DNA of 64,000 nucleotides from Gammaproteobacteria bacterium (GCA_028284675.1 JANQRI010000011.1:124001-188000); one strand, 5' to 3'. Shown: positions 16,648-25,860, counted from the first letter of the stretch. The notes: a model not told the origin generated them from the sequence alone. Translations and numbers: made by a program.

Positions 16648-17646
16648 TTATCCCTGGGAAAGCAGACTGCGTAAATCGATCACTGCGGCGTTTGCCCGGG
16701 AAATATAAGAAGCCAGAGTCAATGAGTGATTTGCAACAAACCCGAAGCCGCTGCCGTTGAGTACGATGGGGCTCCACATGGTTTGCTGAGTGGCTTCCAG
16801 TTCACGGATAATTTGCCGTAAACTGACCGTCGCATTTTTTTTCGCAAGCACTTGGGCAAAATCAATTTCCGCCGCTTTTAATAAGTGGATTAATGCCCAG
16901 GTCGCGCCACGGGCTTCATAGAAAACATCATCAAGTTCCAGCCAGGGCGTTTTAACGGTGAGCGTGCTGGGTGTTTGGGTGGATTGCGTGGCTTCCGTAT
17001 CGCCGGCCAGATCAGTATTTACCCGTTCCTGTCCGACACTGGCGCTTAAGCGTTGTGAAAGCGAGCCGAGCCGCACTTCGATCAGTTTGAGCCACTCGCG
17101 CAAATTATCGGCCCGTGCGTAAAACTGTGCCTTTTGTTCGCCTGAGTCGGTCAGCCGTTTTAAATAAGACTCCAGCGCATCGATACCCTGCCGGTATTCA
17201 TTCTCGGTTGGCGGGAACAACCATGATTCACTGTCAAAATTAAACTGTGGCTCGGCAACCTCAAGATCGGGGTCGGCGGTCGACTGGCTCTGTGAACGGC
17301 TGATATCGTTGCGTAAAGCCCGTGCCAGGTCACGGATTTGCACAATCACGCCGAATTCCCAGTTGCCGATATTGTCGATCACGATGCCGGGCGGCGTCAC
17401 ATCGTTGCTGATATAACCGCCGGGCTTATCCAACAGGGTTTCGGCCACTTCGATCAGTGTCGCGGTGGTCAGAAAACCGGTGACGATCGGCAGGCCATCC
17501 TGTTCGGCCCGTGTTTCAGCCCGCGCTTGAACATCGAAGATAGACGGCTCGCGGCTCCAGTACCAGCCGAGTATCAATAACAGTAAAAAAATCACGACAG
17601 CTGCCGTGATGATCGATTTCGATTTAAGATGCATTGAATTTTCCAT
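16648..17646 (-). CDS. DUF2333 family membrane-anchored protein
   Basis: A 332-aa protein with one N-terminal transmembrane helix (ITAAVVIFLLLLILGWYW) and a periplasmic domain with the conserved stretch LLDKPGGYISNDVTPPGIVIDNIGNWEFGVIVQIRDLARALRNDISRSQSQS. This matches DUF2333, common in Gammaproteobacteria and of unknown function. Residues WLFPPTENEYRQGIDALESYL and the C-terminal MWSPIVLNGSGFGFVANHSL are also typical. It faces away from the asmA operon, with a 155-bp gap that should hold both promoters. Confidence 0.88.
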   Translation of the reverse strand: MENSMHLKSKSIITAAVVIFLLLLILGWYWSREPSIFDVQARAETRAEQDGLPIVTGFLTTATLIEVAETLLDKPGGYISNDVTPPGIVIDNIGNWEFGVIVQIRDLARALRNDISRSQSQSTADPDLEVAEPQFNFDSESWLFPPTENEYRQGIDALESYLKRLTDSGEQKAQFYARADNLREWLKLIEVRLGSLSQRLSASVGQERVNTDLAGDTEATQSTQTPSTLTVKTPWLELDDVFYEARGATWALIHLLKAAEIDFAQVLAKKNATVSLRQIIRELEATQQTMWSPIVLNGSGFGFVANHSLTLASYISRANAAVIDLRSLLSQG

Positions 17647-17801
17647 CGGGTGCCGCCTGTCTGATTTCTACACTGCCCAGGAGCGCATTATGCCAGAACC
17701 CCGGGCCTGAGCGTGAATCAAAGTGACTTTAGCCACCGGTTTGTGTGTGTTAATGTTGTCGCGGCTGAACGAAACCTCACAGCCCATACCCGGGAGACAG
17801 G

Positions 17802-20075
17802 ATGAAACTATTCAAACGAATACTGCTGGTTTTTGCGTTGCTGTTATTTTTGGTTGCAGTGGCGTTGGTTGGCATTCTGATTTTTGTTGACCCCAATGAA
17901 TACAAAGGGCCGATTGTTGATCTGGTAAAAGAGCAAACCGGGCGGGATCTGGTGATCGAAGGCGATATCGACTTATCGGTATTCCCGTGGATTGGTCTGG
18001 AGTTGGGTAAGGTCAGCCTGAATAACCCTAAGGGGTTTACCGATGAGCAGTTTGTTGCGATCGAAAGGGTGAATATCAAAGTCGCGTTTTTACCGTTGTT
18101 TACGTTACAGACCCGGGTCGGTGAGTTGGAACTGAAAGGGCTGCTGCTGAATTTGCAGCAACGTGCGGATGGTGTCACCAATTGGGATGACCTGGTGGCC
18201 GCGGGCGGTAGTGACACTGAAGCCGCGCCGGATACGCCCGCACCGGAGTCTTCACCACAGGACCCGGCAGCAGGCAGCAGTGCCGCGGCTGAAACCGCGC
18301 TGGCCGGTTTGTATATCGGGGGTGTGGACATTCAGGATGCGAATATCACCTGGCGGGACGATGCCAGCAGTACCGTGACCAAAATCGAACGCTTTAATTT
18401 AAACACCGGTCGCATCCGCCTGGGTGACCCGATCAAACTCAAAGCCAAGTTTGCATTGCGCAATCAAGCGCCGAAGCTGATCGCAGGTGTTGAGCTGGCG
18501 GCAACCGCAGCGTTGGATCTTGCCGCACAAAAATATGGTTTGAACGATATTCGTTTAGACATTAAAGCCAGTGGTCCGCCGCTGCCGGGCAATGAGCAGG
18601 CACTCGCACTGAGCGCAGACAGTATCACTGCGGATCTGAATGCAGACTCCGCCACAATCAAACAGCTGATACTCGAAGTCGCCGGCCTGGAAAGCCGCGT
18701 TGATATTAATGCGAGCAACATTCAGGGCGACAAACCCCAGGTTGCCGGAACGCTGCAATTGGAAGCCGGTTCACTGCGTGAGGTCATGCAGACACTCGCG
18801 CTGGAAATACCGGTGACCGCGGACCCCGAAGTGCTGGGTAAATTGAAAATGGAAACAGCGTTTAACGGCAGCACCGAAGCGGTGGAGCTGAGTGACCTGA
18901 ATTTAATATTCGATGATTCCACACTGACCGGTTCAATGTCGGTCAAAAATTTTGAAAAGCCACAGGTGAAAGTGGCGATGGCGCTTGACCGGATCAATGC
19001 CGACCGCTATCTGCCGCCGCCGGTGGAAACACCGGAAGGCGATGAGACAGAAGCGGCCGCCGCCGCGGCTGATGCGGAAATCGTATTGCCGGTCGAAATG
19101 TTGCGCACGCTTGATGTGGAAGGCAGTTTCAAAATCGGTGAGCTGCAGGTGATGAACCTGAAAACCGCCAATCTGGACACCGGCATCACCGCAAAAAACG
19201 GTTTGGTCGATTTAAAGCCGCTGAATATCGATTTATATGATGGTCAGTATCGAGGTGCGGCAAGCCTGGATGTGCGCGGTGACAAACCTTTATATGCAAC
19301 GAATATGAAACTGACCACGGTAAAAGTCGGGCCGTTATTAAATGACTTTATGGAAGACGGTAAGGTCGAAGGCACCGCCAGCTTTGATGTGAATATCAAA
19401 ACCACCGGTGAGCGGGTCAGTGTGCTGAAAGAAAACCTCAATGGCGTATTGGAGTTTCAGTTTCTGGATGGTGCGCTAAAAGGTATCAATATCGCCGAGA
19501 AACTGCGCGAAGCTGAAGCCAAAATAAAACGCAAAACCTACCGGCCCCAGAGCACCGCACAAAAAACCGACTTTGCCGCTTTAGAAGGCAATGCGAATAT
19601 CAAGAAAGGTGTTGTCAGTATCGGTAATTTTGTATTGGAGGCGCCGCTGTTTCGGAGTGCTGGTAGCGGTACCGCAGCACTACCCACCGAAGAACTCGAT
19701 GTTAGAGTTGAAGCCTATATCGTTGGTACAAAAACCGGACAAGGTGGTAAAGATGTTGATGATGTAAAAAAACTGTTGATTCCATTGGATATCAAAGGCA
19801 CATTCACCGAGCCGAAAGTAGAATTCGGTTACAAAGCGTATTTACAGGCAATAGAAAAACGCGAAGTCGATGCGAAAAGAGCCGAACTGGAGAAAAAACG
19901 CCAGGCGACCGAAGCGGCACGCAAACAAAAGGAAGCCGAACTAAAAGCCGAAGCAGAGCAACGCAGAATCGAGGAAAAAGAGCGCTTGCGCCGCGAACTT
20001 GAAGCCAAAAAAGCCGCGGAAAAGAAAAAGCTCGAAGAGAAAAAGAAGGATCTACTAAAAGGACTATTCGATTGA
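17802..20075 (+). CDS. AsmA family protein
   Basis: A 757-aa protein. An N-terminal signal anchor (residues 6-28) precedes the AsmA signature FVDPNEYKGPIVDLVKEQTGRDLVIEGDIDLSVFPWIGLELGKVSLNNPKGF. The long middle is repetitive beta structure as in AsmA/TamB proteins, which bridge the envelope and are implicated in phospholipid transport to the outer membrane. The last 80 residues are an extreme Lys/Glu/Ala-rich coiled coil, unusual for AsmA. The stop overlaps the TTG start of mutY. Confidence 0.9.
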   Translation: MKLFKRILLVFALLLFLVAVALVGILIFVDPNEYKGPIVDLVKEQTGRDLVIEGDIDLSVFPWIGLELGKVSLNNPKGFTDEQFVAIERVNIKVAFLPLFTLQTRVGELELKGLLLNLQQRADGVTNWDDLVAAGGSDTEAAPDTPAPESSPQDPAAGSSAAAETALAGLYIGGVDIQDANITWRDDASSTVTKIERFNLNTGRIRLGDPIKLKAKFALRNQAPKLIAGVELAATAALDLAAQKYGLNDIRLDIKASGPPLPGNEQALALSADSITADLNADSATIKQLILEVAGLESRVDINASNIQGDKPQVAGTLQLEAGSLREVMQTLALEIPVTADPEVLGKLKMETAFNGSTEAVELSDLNLIFDDSTLTGSMSVKNFEKPQVKVAMALDRINADRYLPPPVETPEGDETEAAAAAADAEIVLPVEMLRTLDVEGSFKIGELQVMNLKTANLDTGITAKNGLVDLKPLNIDLYDGQYRGAASLDVRGDKPLYATNMKLTTVKVGPLLNDFMEDGKVEGTASFDVNIKTTGERVSVLKENLNGVLEFQFLDGALKGINIAEKLREAEAKIKRKTYRPQSTAQKTDFAALEGNANIKKGVVSIGNFVLEAPLFRSAGSGTAALPTEELDVRVEAYIVGTKTGQGGKDVDDVKKLLIPLDIKGTFTEPKVEFGYKAYLQAIEKREVDAKRAELEKKRQATEAARKQKEAELKAEAEQRRIEEKERLRRELEAKKAAEKKKLEEKKKDLLKGLFD

Positions 20076-21154
20076 CCAATCAATTTTCGGAAAAACTGCT
20101 GAGCTGGTATGACCGGCACGGCCGCAAAGACCTGCCCTGGCAAAAAGAACGTAGCGCATACCGTGTATGGGTATCCGAGATCATGCTACAGCAAACCCAG
20201 GTCGCGACCGTCATACCGTATTACACAAATTTTATGCAGCGCTTTCCTGATGTCGCTGCACTGGCAAATGCCGAACTGGACGACGTGCTGCAGCATTGGT
20301 CCGGGCTGGGTTATTACGCCCGAGCCCGCAACCTGCATAAAGCCGCACAGCAAATCCGCGATCAGCATGCCGGGCAGTTTCCAACGGATTACGAAGCCGT
20401 GCTGGCATTGCCCGGCATAGGTCGTTCCACCGCCGGTGCAATACTCGCGCAGGCGCATGGCCAACGCCACCCGATACTCGATGGCAACGTAAAGCGCGTA
20501 TTGACGCGCTACTTCACCGTGGCAGGCTGGCCGGGAGAAGCTGCGGTTGCCGGAAAATTATGGGCCCATGCCGATGCACTGACACCGCAGACACGGGTTG
20601 CCGACTATACCCAGGCCATTATGGATCTCGGCGCAATCATCTGCACACGCACAAAGCCCGTCTGTAACTTGTGCCCGGTCAGCGAGACCTGCAGCGCACA
20701 CCGGGAAAACAGCGTTGCAAGATTCCCCACTGAACGACCGAAAAAACAGACCCCGGTGCGCAAAATCCAGATGCTGATCCTGTTAAACGATCGCGAAGAA
20801 TTTCTATTGGAACGCCGTCCACCGGTCGGCATTTGGGGCGGTTTGCTCGGGTTTCCGGAAATTCCCATCGCCGAAAATCCGGCCGACTGGGCGGAACAGC
20901 ATATCGGCGATATCGTCGTGTATGAAACCTGGGCGGTAATGCGACATACCTTCAGCCACTTTCATCTCGATATCACACCGGTTATCGCCGTGCTGATCAA
21001 CACCAGGCCGCAAGTAATGGATGAATCGCGTTGGCTCTGGTATAACAGCAGCAGCACCGTCGGCGGCCTGGCCGCACCGGTCAAAAAACTGATGCAACAC
21101 TATCAAGCGGGAGAGTTACATGACGCGCAGCGTCCAATGCGTAAAACTGGGTAA
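20072..21154 (+). CDS. mutY: A/G-specific adenine DNA glycosylase
   Basis: A 360-aa protein. It starts with TTG at 20072, overlapping the asmA stop (TTGA), with AAAAGGA upstream. Catalytic Glu36 is in WVSEIMLQQTQV. The helix-hairpin-helix LPGIGRSTAGAIL is followed by the catalytic Asp in PILDGNVKRVLTR, the 4Fe-4S loop (CTRTKPVCNLCPVSETC) and a C-terminal NUDIX-like domain that recognises 8-oxoG. It removes A mispaired with 8-oxoguanine. It overlaps yggX by 35 bp; the mutY-yggX pair is conserved in E. coli. Confidence 0.96.
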   Translation: MTNQFSEKLLSWYDRHGRKDLPWQKERSAYRVWVSEIMLQQTQVATVIPYYTNFMQRFPDVAALANAELDDVLQHWSGLGYYARARNLHKAAQQIRDQHAGQFPTDYEAVLALPGIGRSTAGAILAQAHGQRHPILDGNVKRVLTRYFTVAGWPGEAAVAGKLWAHADALTPQTRVADYTQAIMDLGAIICTRTKPVCNLCPVSETCSAHRENSVARFPTERPKKQTPVRKIQMLILLNDREEFLLERRPPVGIWGGLLGFPEIPIAENPADWAEQHIGDIVVYETWAVMRHTFSHFHLDITPVIAVLINTRPQVMDESRWLWYNSSSTVGGLAAPVKKLMQHYQAGELHDAQRPMRKTG

Positions 21155-21395
21155 AGAAGCCGAAGGGCTGGACCGGCCGACCTATCCAGGTGACCTCGGC
21201 AAACGCATATACGAAGGGGTTTCCAAAGAAGCCTGGCAACAGTGGCTCGCACACCAGACCATGCTGATCAACGAATACCGGCTGACCCCGGTTGACCCAA
21301 AAGCCCGCAAATTTTTGGAAGAAGAAATGGAAAAATACTTCTTCGGCGAAGGTTCCAAGCTGCCCGATGAGTTTGTCGACCCGGAGCGGCAATAA
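21120..21395 (+). CDS. yggX: Fe(2+)-trafficking / oxidative damage protection protein YggX
   Basis: A 91-aa protein with the complete family sequence: RSVQCVKLGKEAEGLDRPTYPGDLGKRIYE, the single conserved Cys near the N-terminus, and LINEYRLTPVDPKARKFLEEEMEKYFF. It protects Fe-S proteins from oxidants. Its ATG lies inside the end of mutY, so translation is coupled. This closes the asmA-mutY-yggX operon. Confidence 0.97.
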   Translation: MTRSVQCVKLGKEAEGLDRPTYPGDLGKRIYEGVSKEAWQQWLAHQTMLINEYRLTPVDPKARKFLEEEMEKYFFGEGSKLPDEFVDPERQ

Positions 21396-21420
21396 CAGGG
21401 GTTTTTTCAATTACCGGATT

Positions 21421-21738
21421 TTATTCAAGCACTTCATAGCCCCGAGCGGCATTCAGGAATTCCTGCAGATGCAGGAATTTACTCTTATCATGTTCTGGGT
21501 AGGACTTATTATATTCAGGGTCGGAGATGGCTTTTTCCATTACATTTAGAAGTATGCCTGCATTAGTGCTTCCCCCTGCTCTTGCTGCCAGCGTTTCAGG
21601 AAGCTTATTAATAGAAAGCAGGTGCTCAAAGTTGTGGAGTGCAACATACTTATCATTATTGCCGCCTACGCCATTATAATTTCTTCTGTCTATCCACGAA
21701 AAAAACCCTTCTGCTTCAAGTTCCGTAATTTCGCTCAT
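21421..21738 (-). CDS. Hypothetical protein, 105 aa
   Basis: I do not recognise this small soluble protein. It has a decent ribosome site (GAGGTACC about 8 nt before the ATG) and no transmembrane segments. The only standouts are EAEGFFSWIDRRNYNGVGGN at the N-terminus and an even spread of charged residues. It is convergent with yggX and lies just before tRNA-Phe, so it is the last gene before the island on this side. Confidence 0.5.
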   Translation of the reverse strand: MSEITELEAEGFFSWIDRRNYNGVGGNNDKYVALHNFEHLLSINKLPETLAARAGGSTNAGILLNVMEKAISDPEYNKSYPEHDKSKFLHLQEFLNAARGYEVLE

Positions 21739-22059
21739 ATTGGTACCTCAGTACGGGATTGGAATAAAGTGAGGGAGTAAATATCACGAAATCCGGCTGG
21801 GTTGACAATAGTGCGAAAGTTATAAAAGTAGCTAGAATTTTCAATTAATTAACTAAAGTTATATATTGAGCTGGTTTAAGCCCAAACTGAAGGTGTTTGA
21901 CTTGACTCGAGGTCAGTCAGCCGCTTTAATACGCAACCTTTCGCATCTGATCAAATCATGGCGAGGTAGCGTGGCCGCGTGAGCGGCAGGGTAGGCGGGC
22001 TGAAAATCCATTTTCAGTCAGTGTCGAGCCAACAAAGTAACATAACGCCATTCAAATAT
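21739..22059. other. Gene-free leader region before tRNA-Phe
   Basis: It contains a promoter-like pair for the tRNA and an 8-bp inverted repeat, CTGAAAAT-CC-ATTTTCAG (22000-22017), just ahead of the tRNA. No gene is visible. Confidence 0.4.
21902..21930 (+). promoter_or_regulatory. Sigma-70 type promoter upstream of tRNA-Phe
   Basis: TTGACT (21902-21907), 17-bp spacer, TTTAAT (21925-21930), both 5/6 to consensus. It lies about 130 bp before the mature tRNA 5' end, so the precursor would have a long leader. Confidence 0.45.
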
Positions 22060-22135
22060 GGCCAGGTAGCTCAGTCGGTAGAGCAGGGGACTGAAAATCC
22101 CCGTGTCGGCAGTTCGATTCTGTCCCTGGCCACCA
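22060..22135 (+). tRNA. tRNA-Phe (anticodon GAA)
   Basis: A 76-nt cloverleaf with encoded CCA: acceptor GGCCAGG pairs with CCTGGCC, D arm GCTC-AGTCGGTA-GAGC, anticodon stem GGGGA/TCCCC with loop CTGAAAA (GAA at positions 34-36), and a T arm containing GTTCGATTC. The discriminator is A. Its 3' end is the attachment site of the island that follows. Confidence 0.97.
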
Positions 22136-22137
22136 TC
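22119..22137. repeat. attL: 3' end of tRNA-Phe, 19-nt direct repeat
   Basis: TCTGTCCCTGGCCACCATC covers the last 17 nt of the tRNA plus two bases. It recurs with one mismatch at 30832-30850. This is the classic mark of site-specific integration into a tRNA gene that restores the 3' end. Confidence 0.75.
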
Positions 22138-22311
22138 GCGTCCACCGTCAGTTGGTTAAGAAAACTGTTGCTTCACGAGTCGGACGGCACGATCCCGTCC
22201 ACCATTAGTAGTAAGATAAGCAGAGCTGAAAATCTGCCACAAACACATCGCCCCTCACCTGTTTATTGTCCCTATTCATTATTGATGCTCCTTTGGATGT
22301 AAGTGAATAAT

Positions 22312-22629
22312 TTAGAAGGTGCAAGACCTGGTGATGGGTTCATCAGGTGGTACAAGAATTTTTAGCTTTGGGATGGTATGGGTGTCCCTGCGCTCCAGTG
22401 TCGGGCATTCAAAAATCTGAATGGGTGGTGGACTGAAGTTATGTTTATTAAAGGCGCTATTAGCAAACCCCAGCCCTAAAATGGCTGCACTGATGGCATA
22501 AAGCAGAAAGTTCTGCGCCCATTTTCTATCATCTTCGTGTATCGATTTGACAAAGAAATAGACAGATAGCCCCATCAACACCAGACTCAGGGCTTGTTGT
22601 GCCAATAACAGTAAGTTTTCTAAAGTCAT
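22312..22629 (-). CDS. Small membrane protein, 105 aa, unknown
   Basis: Two transmembrane helices are visible (about residues 5-26, LLLAQQALSLVLMGLSVYFFV, and 40-58, FLLYAISAAILGLGFANSA), with a polar tail of about 45 residues. TGGAGAG sits 5 nt before the ATG, so it is very likely translated. I do not recognise the family. It is the first island gene after tRNA-Phe and points towards the tRNA. Confidence 0.6.
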   Translation of the reverse strand: MTLENLLLLAQQALSLVLMGLSVYFFVKSIHEDDRKWAQNFLLYAISAAILGLGFANSAFNKHNFSPPPIQIFECPTLERRDTHTIPKLKILVPPDEPITRSCTF

Positions 22630-22817
22630 GATTACTCTCCAGGTTTCTGTTTTTTTTCAGAATTTAAGAGATATGATACTTAATATTTAATAAAGTTCGC
22701 TACTTTTTTTAAATATTAGGGTTCAGAAGAGTGAAATCTATTAATAATCAATAAGTTACAGTTATTTGGTGTTTCGATAGAGCCTAGGTTGGATTTTGCA
22801 TACTGAATTGAAGGCTT

Positions 22818-23645
22818 TTAGAGCTCATACTTTATTCTTAAGCGTTCTATTCGATTATTTTCTTTTAGCAACTGCCTTGGAGTCTCTTTTACTTCTCGTT
22901 TTGTTCTAATATCTTTAGTAGGAATCATATCGGTTACAGAAACTCCTTTACTCGATTTAGTTAAACTTTGTGCATGAAGAGCTTTTGCTAGCTTAGAGTC
23001 GTAATCTTTTAACTCATCATTAAAAAGATAATCTCGTTGAATATTTGTATTCAATTCATCTTTGAAATATAAAAGACTATCTCCCCATTTTAATTTTAAC
23101 CATTCATAAGCAGTTATATTTTCATCTGGCCTGTTTTCAAATAAGTCTTCTTCAGGATTAATAATAATAAGTTTGGATATAGCTATGGGGCTGGCTTTGC
23201 TGCCAAAATGTTTACGTATCTCACTTTCATTTTGGCTTAAGAGTACTTTACGTTCGCCAGGTGTATTTAACTCCTCAAGAACTTTCATAAATAATTCTTT
23301 TATATTTTTTTTATATGAATCTCCCGTTTGTTTGTAAATTGCACTTAACTGTGATGAAAAATAAGTCAGTTTTGACAACTCCTTATCCTTTCCTTGATTG
23401 CTTCCTATGGTTGAGTTGTCAGGAGGCGTGGAGTCACCCTCAGTACTAAGAGTTGGTAGTGCATTAGATAAGAATGAATAAATTTCAATAGCGTCTCCAA
23501 ATGGTCTTTGATCTTTTTCACTACCCTTTTTTATTGATTTCTGATATTCCTTGTCGTTAATTATGGTTTCAATTTCATTGCGTTTGGCATGAGCGACTAA
23601 TATAAGCGCATCCATAAGATTTTTATATTTATTTTCTATAGGCAT
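22818..23645 (-). CDS. Unknown protein, 275 aa, second gene of an island pair
   Basis: Soluble and Lys/Glu-rich, with no signal peptide, membrane helix or motif I recognise. Residues 60-90 are a low-complexity Ser/Thr/Gly linker (STEGDSTPPDNSTIGSNQG) separating an N-terminal helical part from a C-terminal part with the stretch AISKLIIINPEEDLFE. The last 40 residues are strongly basic (KDIRTKREVKETPRQLLKENNRIERLRIKYEL without gap is longer; the key feature is the Lys/Arg run). It starts 26 bp after the stop of the 644-aa gene, so the two are surely cotranscribed. A+T-rich, foreign in character. Confidence 0.7.
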   Translation of the reverse strand: MPIENKYKNLMDALILVAHAKRNEIETIINDKEYQKSIKKGSEKDQRPFGDAIEIYSFLSNALPTLSTEGDSTPPDNSTIGSNQGKDKELSKLTYFSSQLSAIYKQTGDSYKKNIKELFMKVLEELNTPGERKVLLSQNESEIRKHFGSKASPIAISKLIIINPEEDLFENRPDENITAYEWLKLKWGDSLLYFKDELNTNIQRDYLFNDELKDYDSKLAKALHAQSLTKSSKGVSVTDMIPTKDIRTKREVKETPRQLLKENNRIERLRIKYEL

Positions 23646-23671
23646 GATATTAGTTTCTGTTTTATTTGAAA

Positions 23672-25606
23672 TCAGTGGGGTGTATCTTTAGAAAGGTTTT
23701 CAAGTAAAGATCTAAAATCTTCATTCTGTTGAGCGATCATTTGTATTCTTTCTCTATATGGATCGGGTATGCCTGCAAAATGATTTTTAATTTTCGAACA
23801 GTCCAGAAACGCATAGTCGGTGCTTTTGGAAAAATAAGGATTATCATTAAGATTAATGATGAAATCTAACTCGCGTGGATTCTTTTTATCTGTGTTTGGA
23901 TTTTTTTTCAGTATGACTTGTTGAAAGGGATAAATGCGGCATAAATATTTGGTGCGTAAATTAAATTGATATATGAAGTCAGATGCATCGAAACTTTCTT
24001 TGTTATCAAATGCATATAACAGAATCTCATAATAAAGGTTTCTTAATTCATCCATATATAGTGTTGTAACCTCAGACCCGATGTTATGTATGACCTGCTT
24101 ATAAATATCATGATATATAATGTATCCGTTTACCCATGTTTGATGTAGATCGTTATTTTGGGCATGAAGTAAAAAAGCCATGCAGCACCATGGACTACCG
24201 CCAATCATACTGGGAATTAGAAAAAGCTTCGCATCCGTTGCATGCGGAGTGGCTAGTGACATAATATAATGATGGTAAACTATACGGCGATAATCCAGAA
24301 ACTCCGGATCTTCTCTTAAAATTTTATCTGATAGTTCTTTATCCTGTGCTTTCTCCCAGATATTATTTCCCAGACGGTTTGCGCTATTCTCTGGGAATGT
24401 ATGCATGGCCAATCGGACAAAGCCGCCATTGTAAGTCATATCGCTTAGGGCGCGAGCATAATCACCCCAACGTGTTTGAGTTTCACTCAGTATTTTTTTT
24501 CTGCCTTTTAAGCTTTTAATTTCCCTCCAGAAAAAGTCATCTCGCCCTTTAAATCTTTTGCCTTTATGGCTTCTCTTTGTTAAACGTGAAAGAGCCGATG
24601 AAAGATGAGAATATTGTTGTTCAGGGATAATTGTATAGACATCATAGGGATATGTGCCGTTTTTATTATTTGCGGTGGGAAAGCGCTTACTGTCTCTTGA
24701 GAACATACGTACTGAGAAAAAAATATTCGAAACATTGAATGTTTCATTCCACAGGAAGCTTGAGCGGCAAATTTTGATATATTCAGCATTGATGATTTTT
24801 TCAACTTCTTTAAGGTGATAATCATAAAAGTTCTGAGATAATGCGCCGTTATTTGTTCGGTAGTTTTGTTCCCATTCAGTTATACAGTTATCAGGTAATT
24901 TTTCATAAGATGGGTCAGGGCAAGGAGTTTCATAGTGACCATTGTCCCATTTTTCCTGGCGTTTGTTTAATTTTCTTTTTAATACATCAGGTGAGTAAAT
25001 TTCATAGAGAGTGCTATCTTGATTTTGTAGTTCATCCAGTAAGGTAGGGAGAGAAAACTGAATGTTAAGCTTCTTTTTCTTGATGAAGCGACAACGAAAA
25101 GTTTCTTTAGAAGAATCGTTTTTGTCGATAAAAAACGCTTCCATAAAAATCAGATATATGTTTTGAAAAAATGGGCAGGCATAATCATGATATCTATCAT
25201 GTTGAAAAAAAATATGATTTTCGCCTGGTTTTTTTTTGCAGCCGGACGATAAATACGTTGTTTTCCTTCTTAGTAGTATAGACTCAAAGGTTTCTTTCCA
25301 TAAATGGTCATGCATTGTATGGTAAAGAAGACGGTAATCTTGATTTTCACTGCTTTGATCTAAGACAAGAATAATTCTGTGGCTTTCACCGTCTTGTGTC
25401 ATGGCTAGAAGGCGGTTCATAAAGCGCCGAATGACAGAGTTATCATGCCTATTTCCATAGTCTGCCATCAAAAGTGACAAACGTGTCAGAGTAATACGTT
25501 CGATATTATTTTTATAGTTCTGTATTCGCTCTATGTCATTTTCACGCCGGATTACCTGTCGTCTGTCGACTTCTTCTCTGACTACATAATCCATATTCAT
25601 TGCCAT
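23672..25606 (-). CDS. Unknown large protein, 644 aa, first gene of an island pair
   Basis: I do not recognise this protein. It is soluble, has no signal peptide, and is rich in aromatic and basic residues. Features that can be seen: an N-terminal charged helix (residues 5-35), a hydrophobic strand HRIILVLDQSSENQDY near residue 80, a basic patch around RSHKGKRFKGRDDFF (about residues 340-355), and a Pro/Gly segment LFLIPSMIGGSPWCCMAFLL near residue 470 that resembles the core of a sensor-like fold. No obvious nuclease, ATPase, HTH or NTase motif appears. The ATG at 25606 has AGGGG upstream. With the 275-aa gene it forms a compact two-gene module in a tRNA island, a setting typical of defence or regulatory cargo. 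Confidence 0.7.
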   Translation of the reverse strand: MAMNMDYVVREEVDRRQVIRRENDIERIQNYKNNIERITLTRLSLLMADYGNRHDNSVIRRFMNRLLAMTQDGESHRIILVLDQSSENQDYRLLYHTMHDHLWKETFESILLRRKTTYLSSGCKKKPGENHIFFQHDRYHDYACPFFQNIYLIFMEAFFIDKNDSSKETFRCRFIKKKKLNIQFSLPTLLDELQNQDSTLYEIYSPDVLKRKLNKRQEKWDNGHYETPCPDPSYEKLPDNCITEWEQNYRTNNGALSQNFYDYHLKEVEKIINAEYIKICRSSFLWNETFNVSNIFFSVRMFSRDSKRFPTANNKNGTYPYDVYTIIPEQQYSHLSSALSRLTKRSHKGKRFKGRDDFFWREIKSLKGRKKILSETQTRWGDYARALSDMTYNGGFVRLAMHTFPENSANRLGNNIWEKAQDKELSDKILREDPEFLDYRRIVYHHYIMSLATPHATDAKLFLIPSMIGGSPWCCMAFLLHAQNNDLHQTWVNGYIIYHDIYKQVIHNIGSEVTTLYMDELRNLYYEILLYAFDNKESFDASDFIYQFNLRTKYLCRIYPFQQVILKKNPNTDKKNPRELDFIINLNDNPYFSKSTDYAFLDCSKIKNHFAGIPDPYRERIQMIAQQNEDFRSLLENLSKDTPH

Positions 25607-25644
25607 TTTCGAAATTTCCCCTGAGTCTTCATGCGTTTAGAGTA

Positions 25645-25860
25645 CTATAGTATCGCTTTTTCAAGAGGCTGAACACAGATATGCGGGTGGCAGGGGCCGG
25701 GGATTTTTACGGCAATAATCGGGTTTAAAGCGCGTGTTATTAAGGGTATTTCCTTATGTTTTTCGGTCTTAAACCCCAATTTAGCTATTTGCTGGTAAAA
25801 AGCATAATTTGGCCCGGCTGGACGATTATATATGCCGCTGAGGTGATTTGCGCCCATCAT
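25645..25860 (-). CDS. Doubtful small open frame, 71 aa
   Basis: The frame is open for 71 codons with a plausible amino-acid mix but no clear ribosome site and no recognisable family. It lies in the 420-bp gap between the 644-aa gene and the deacetylase-like gene. It may be a gene remnant; otherwise this gap holds only the promoters of the two divergent flanking genes. Confidence 0.22.
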   Translation of the reverse strand: MMGANHLSGIYNRPAGPNYAFYQQIAKLGFKTEKHKEIPLITRALNPIIAVKIPGPCHPHICVQPLEKAIL

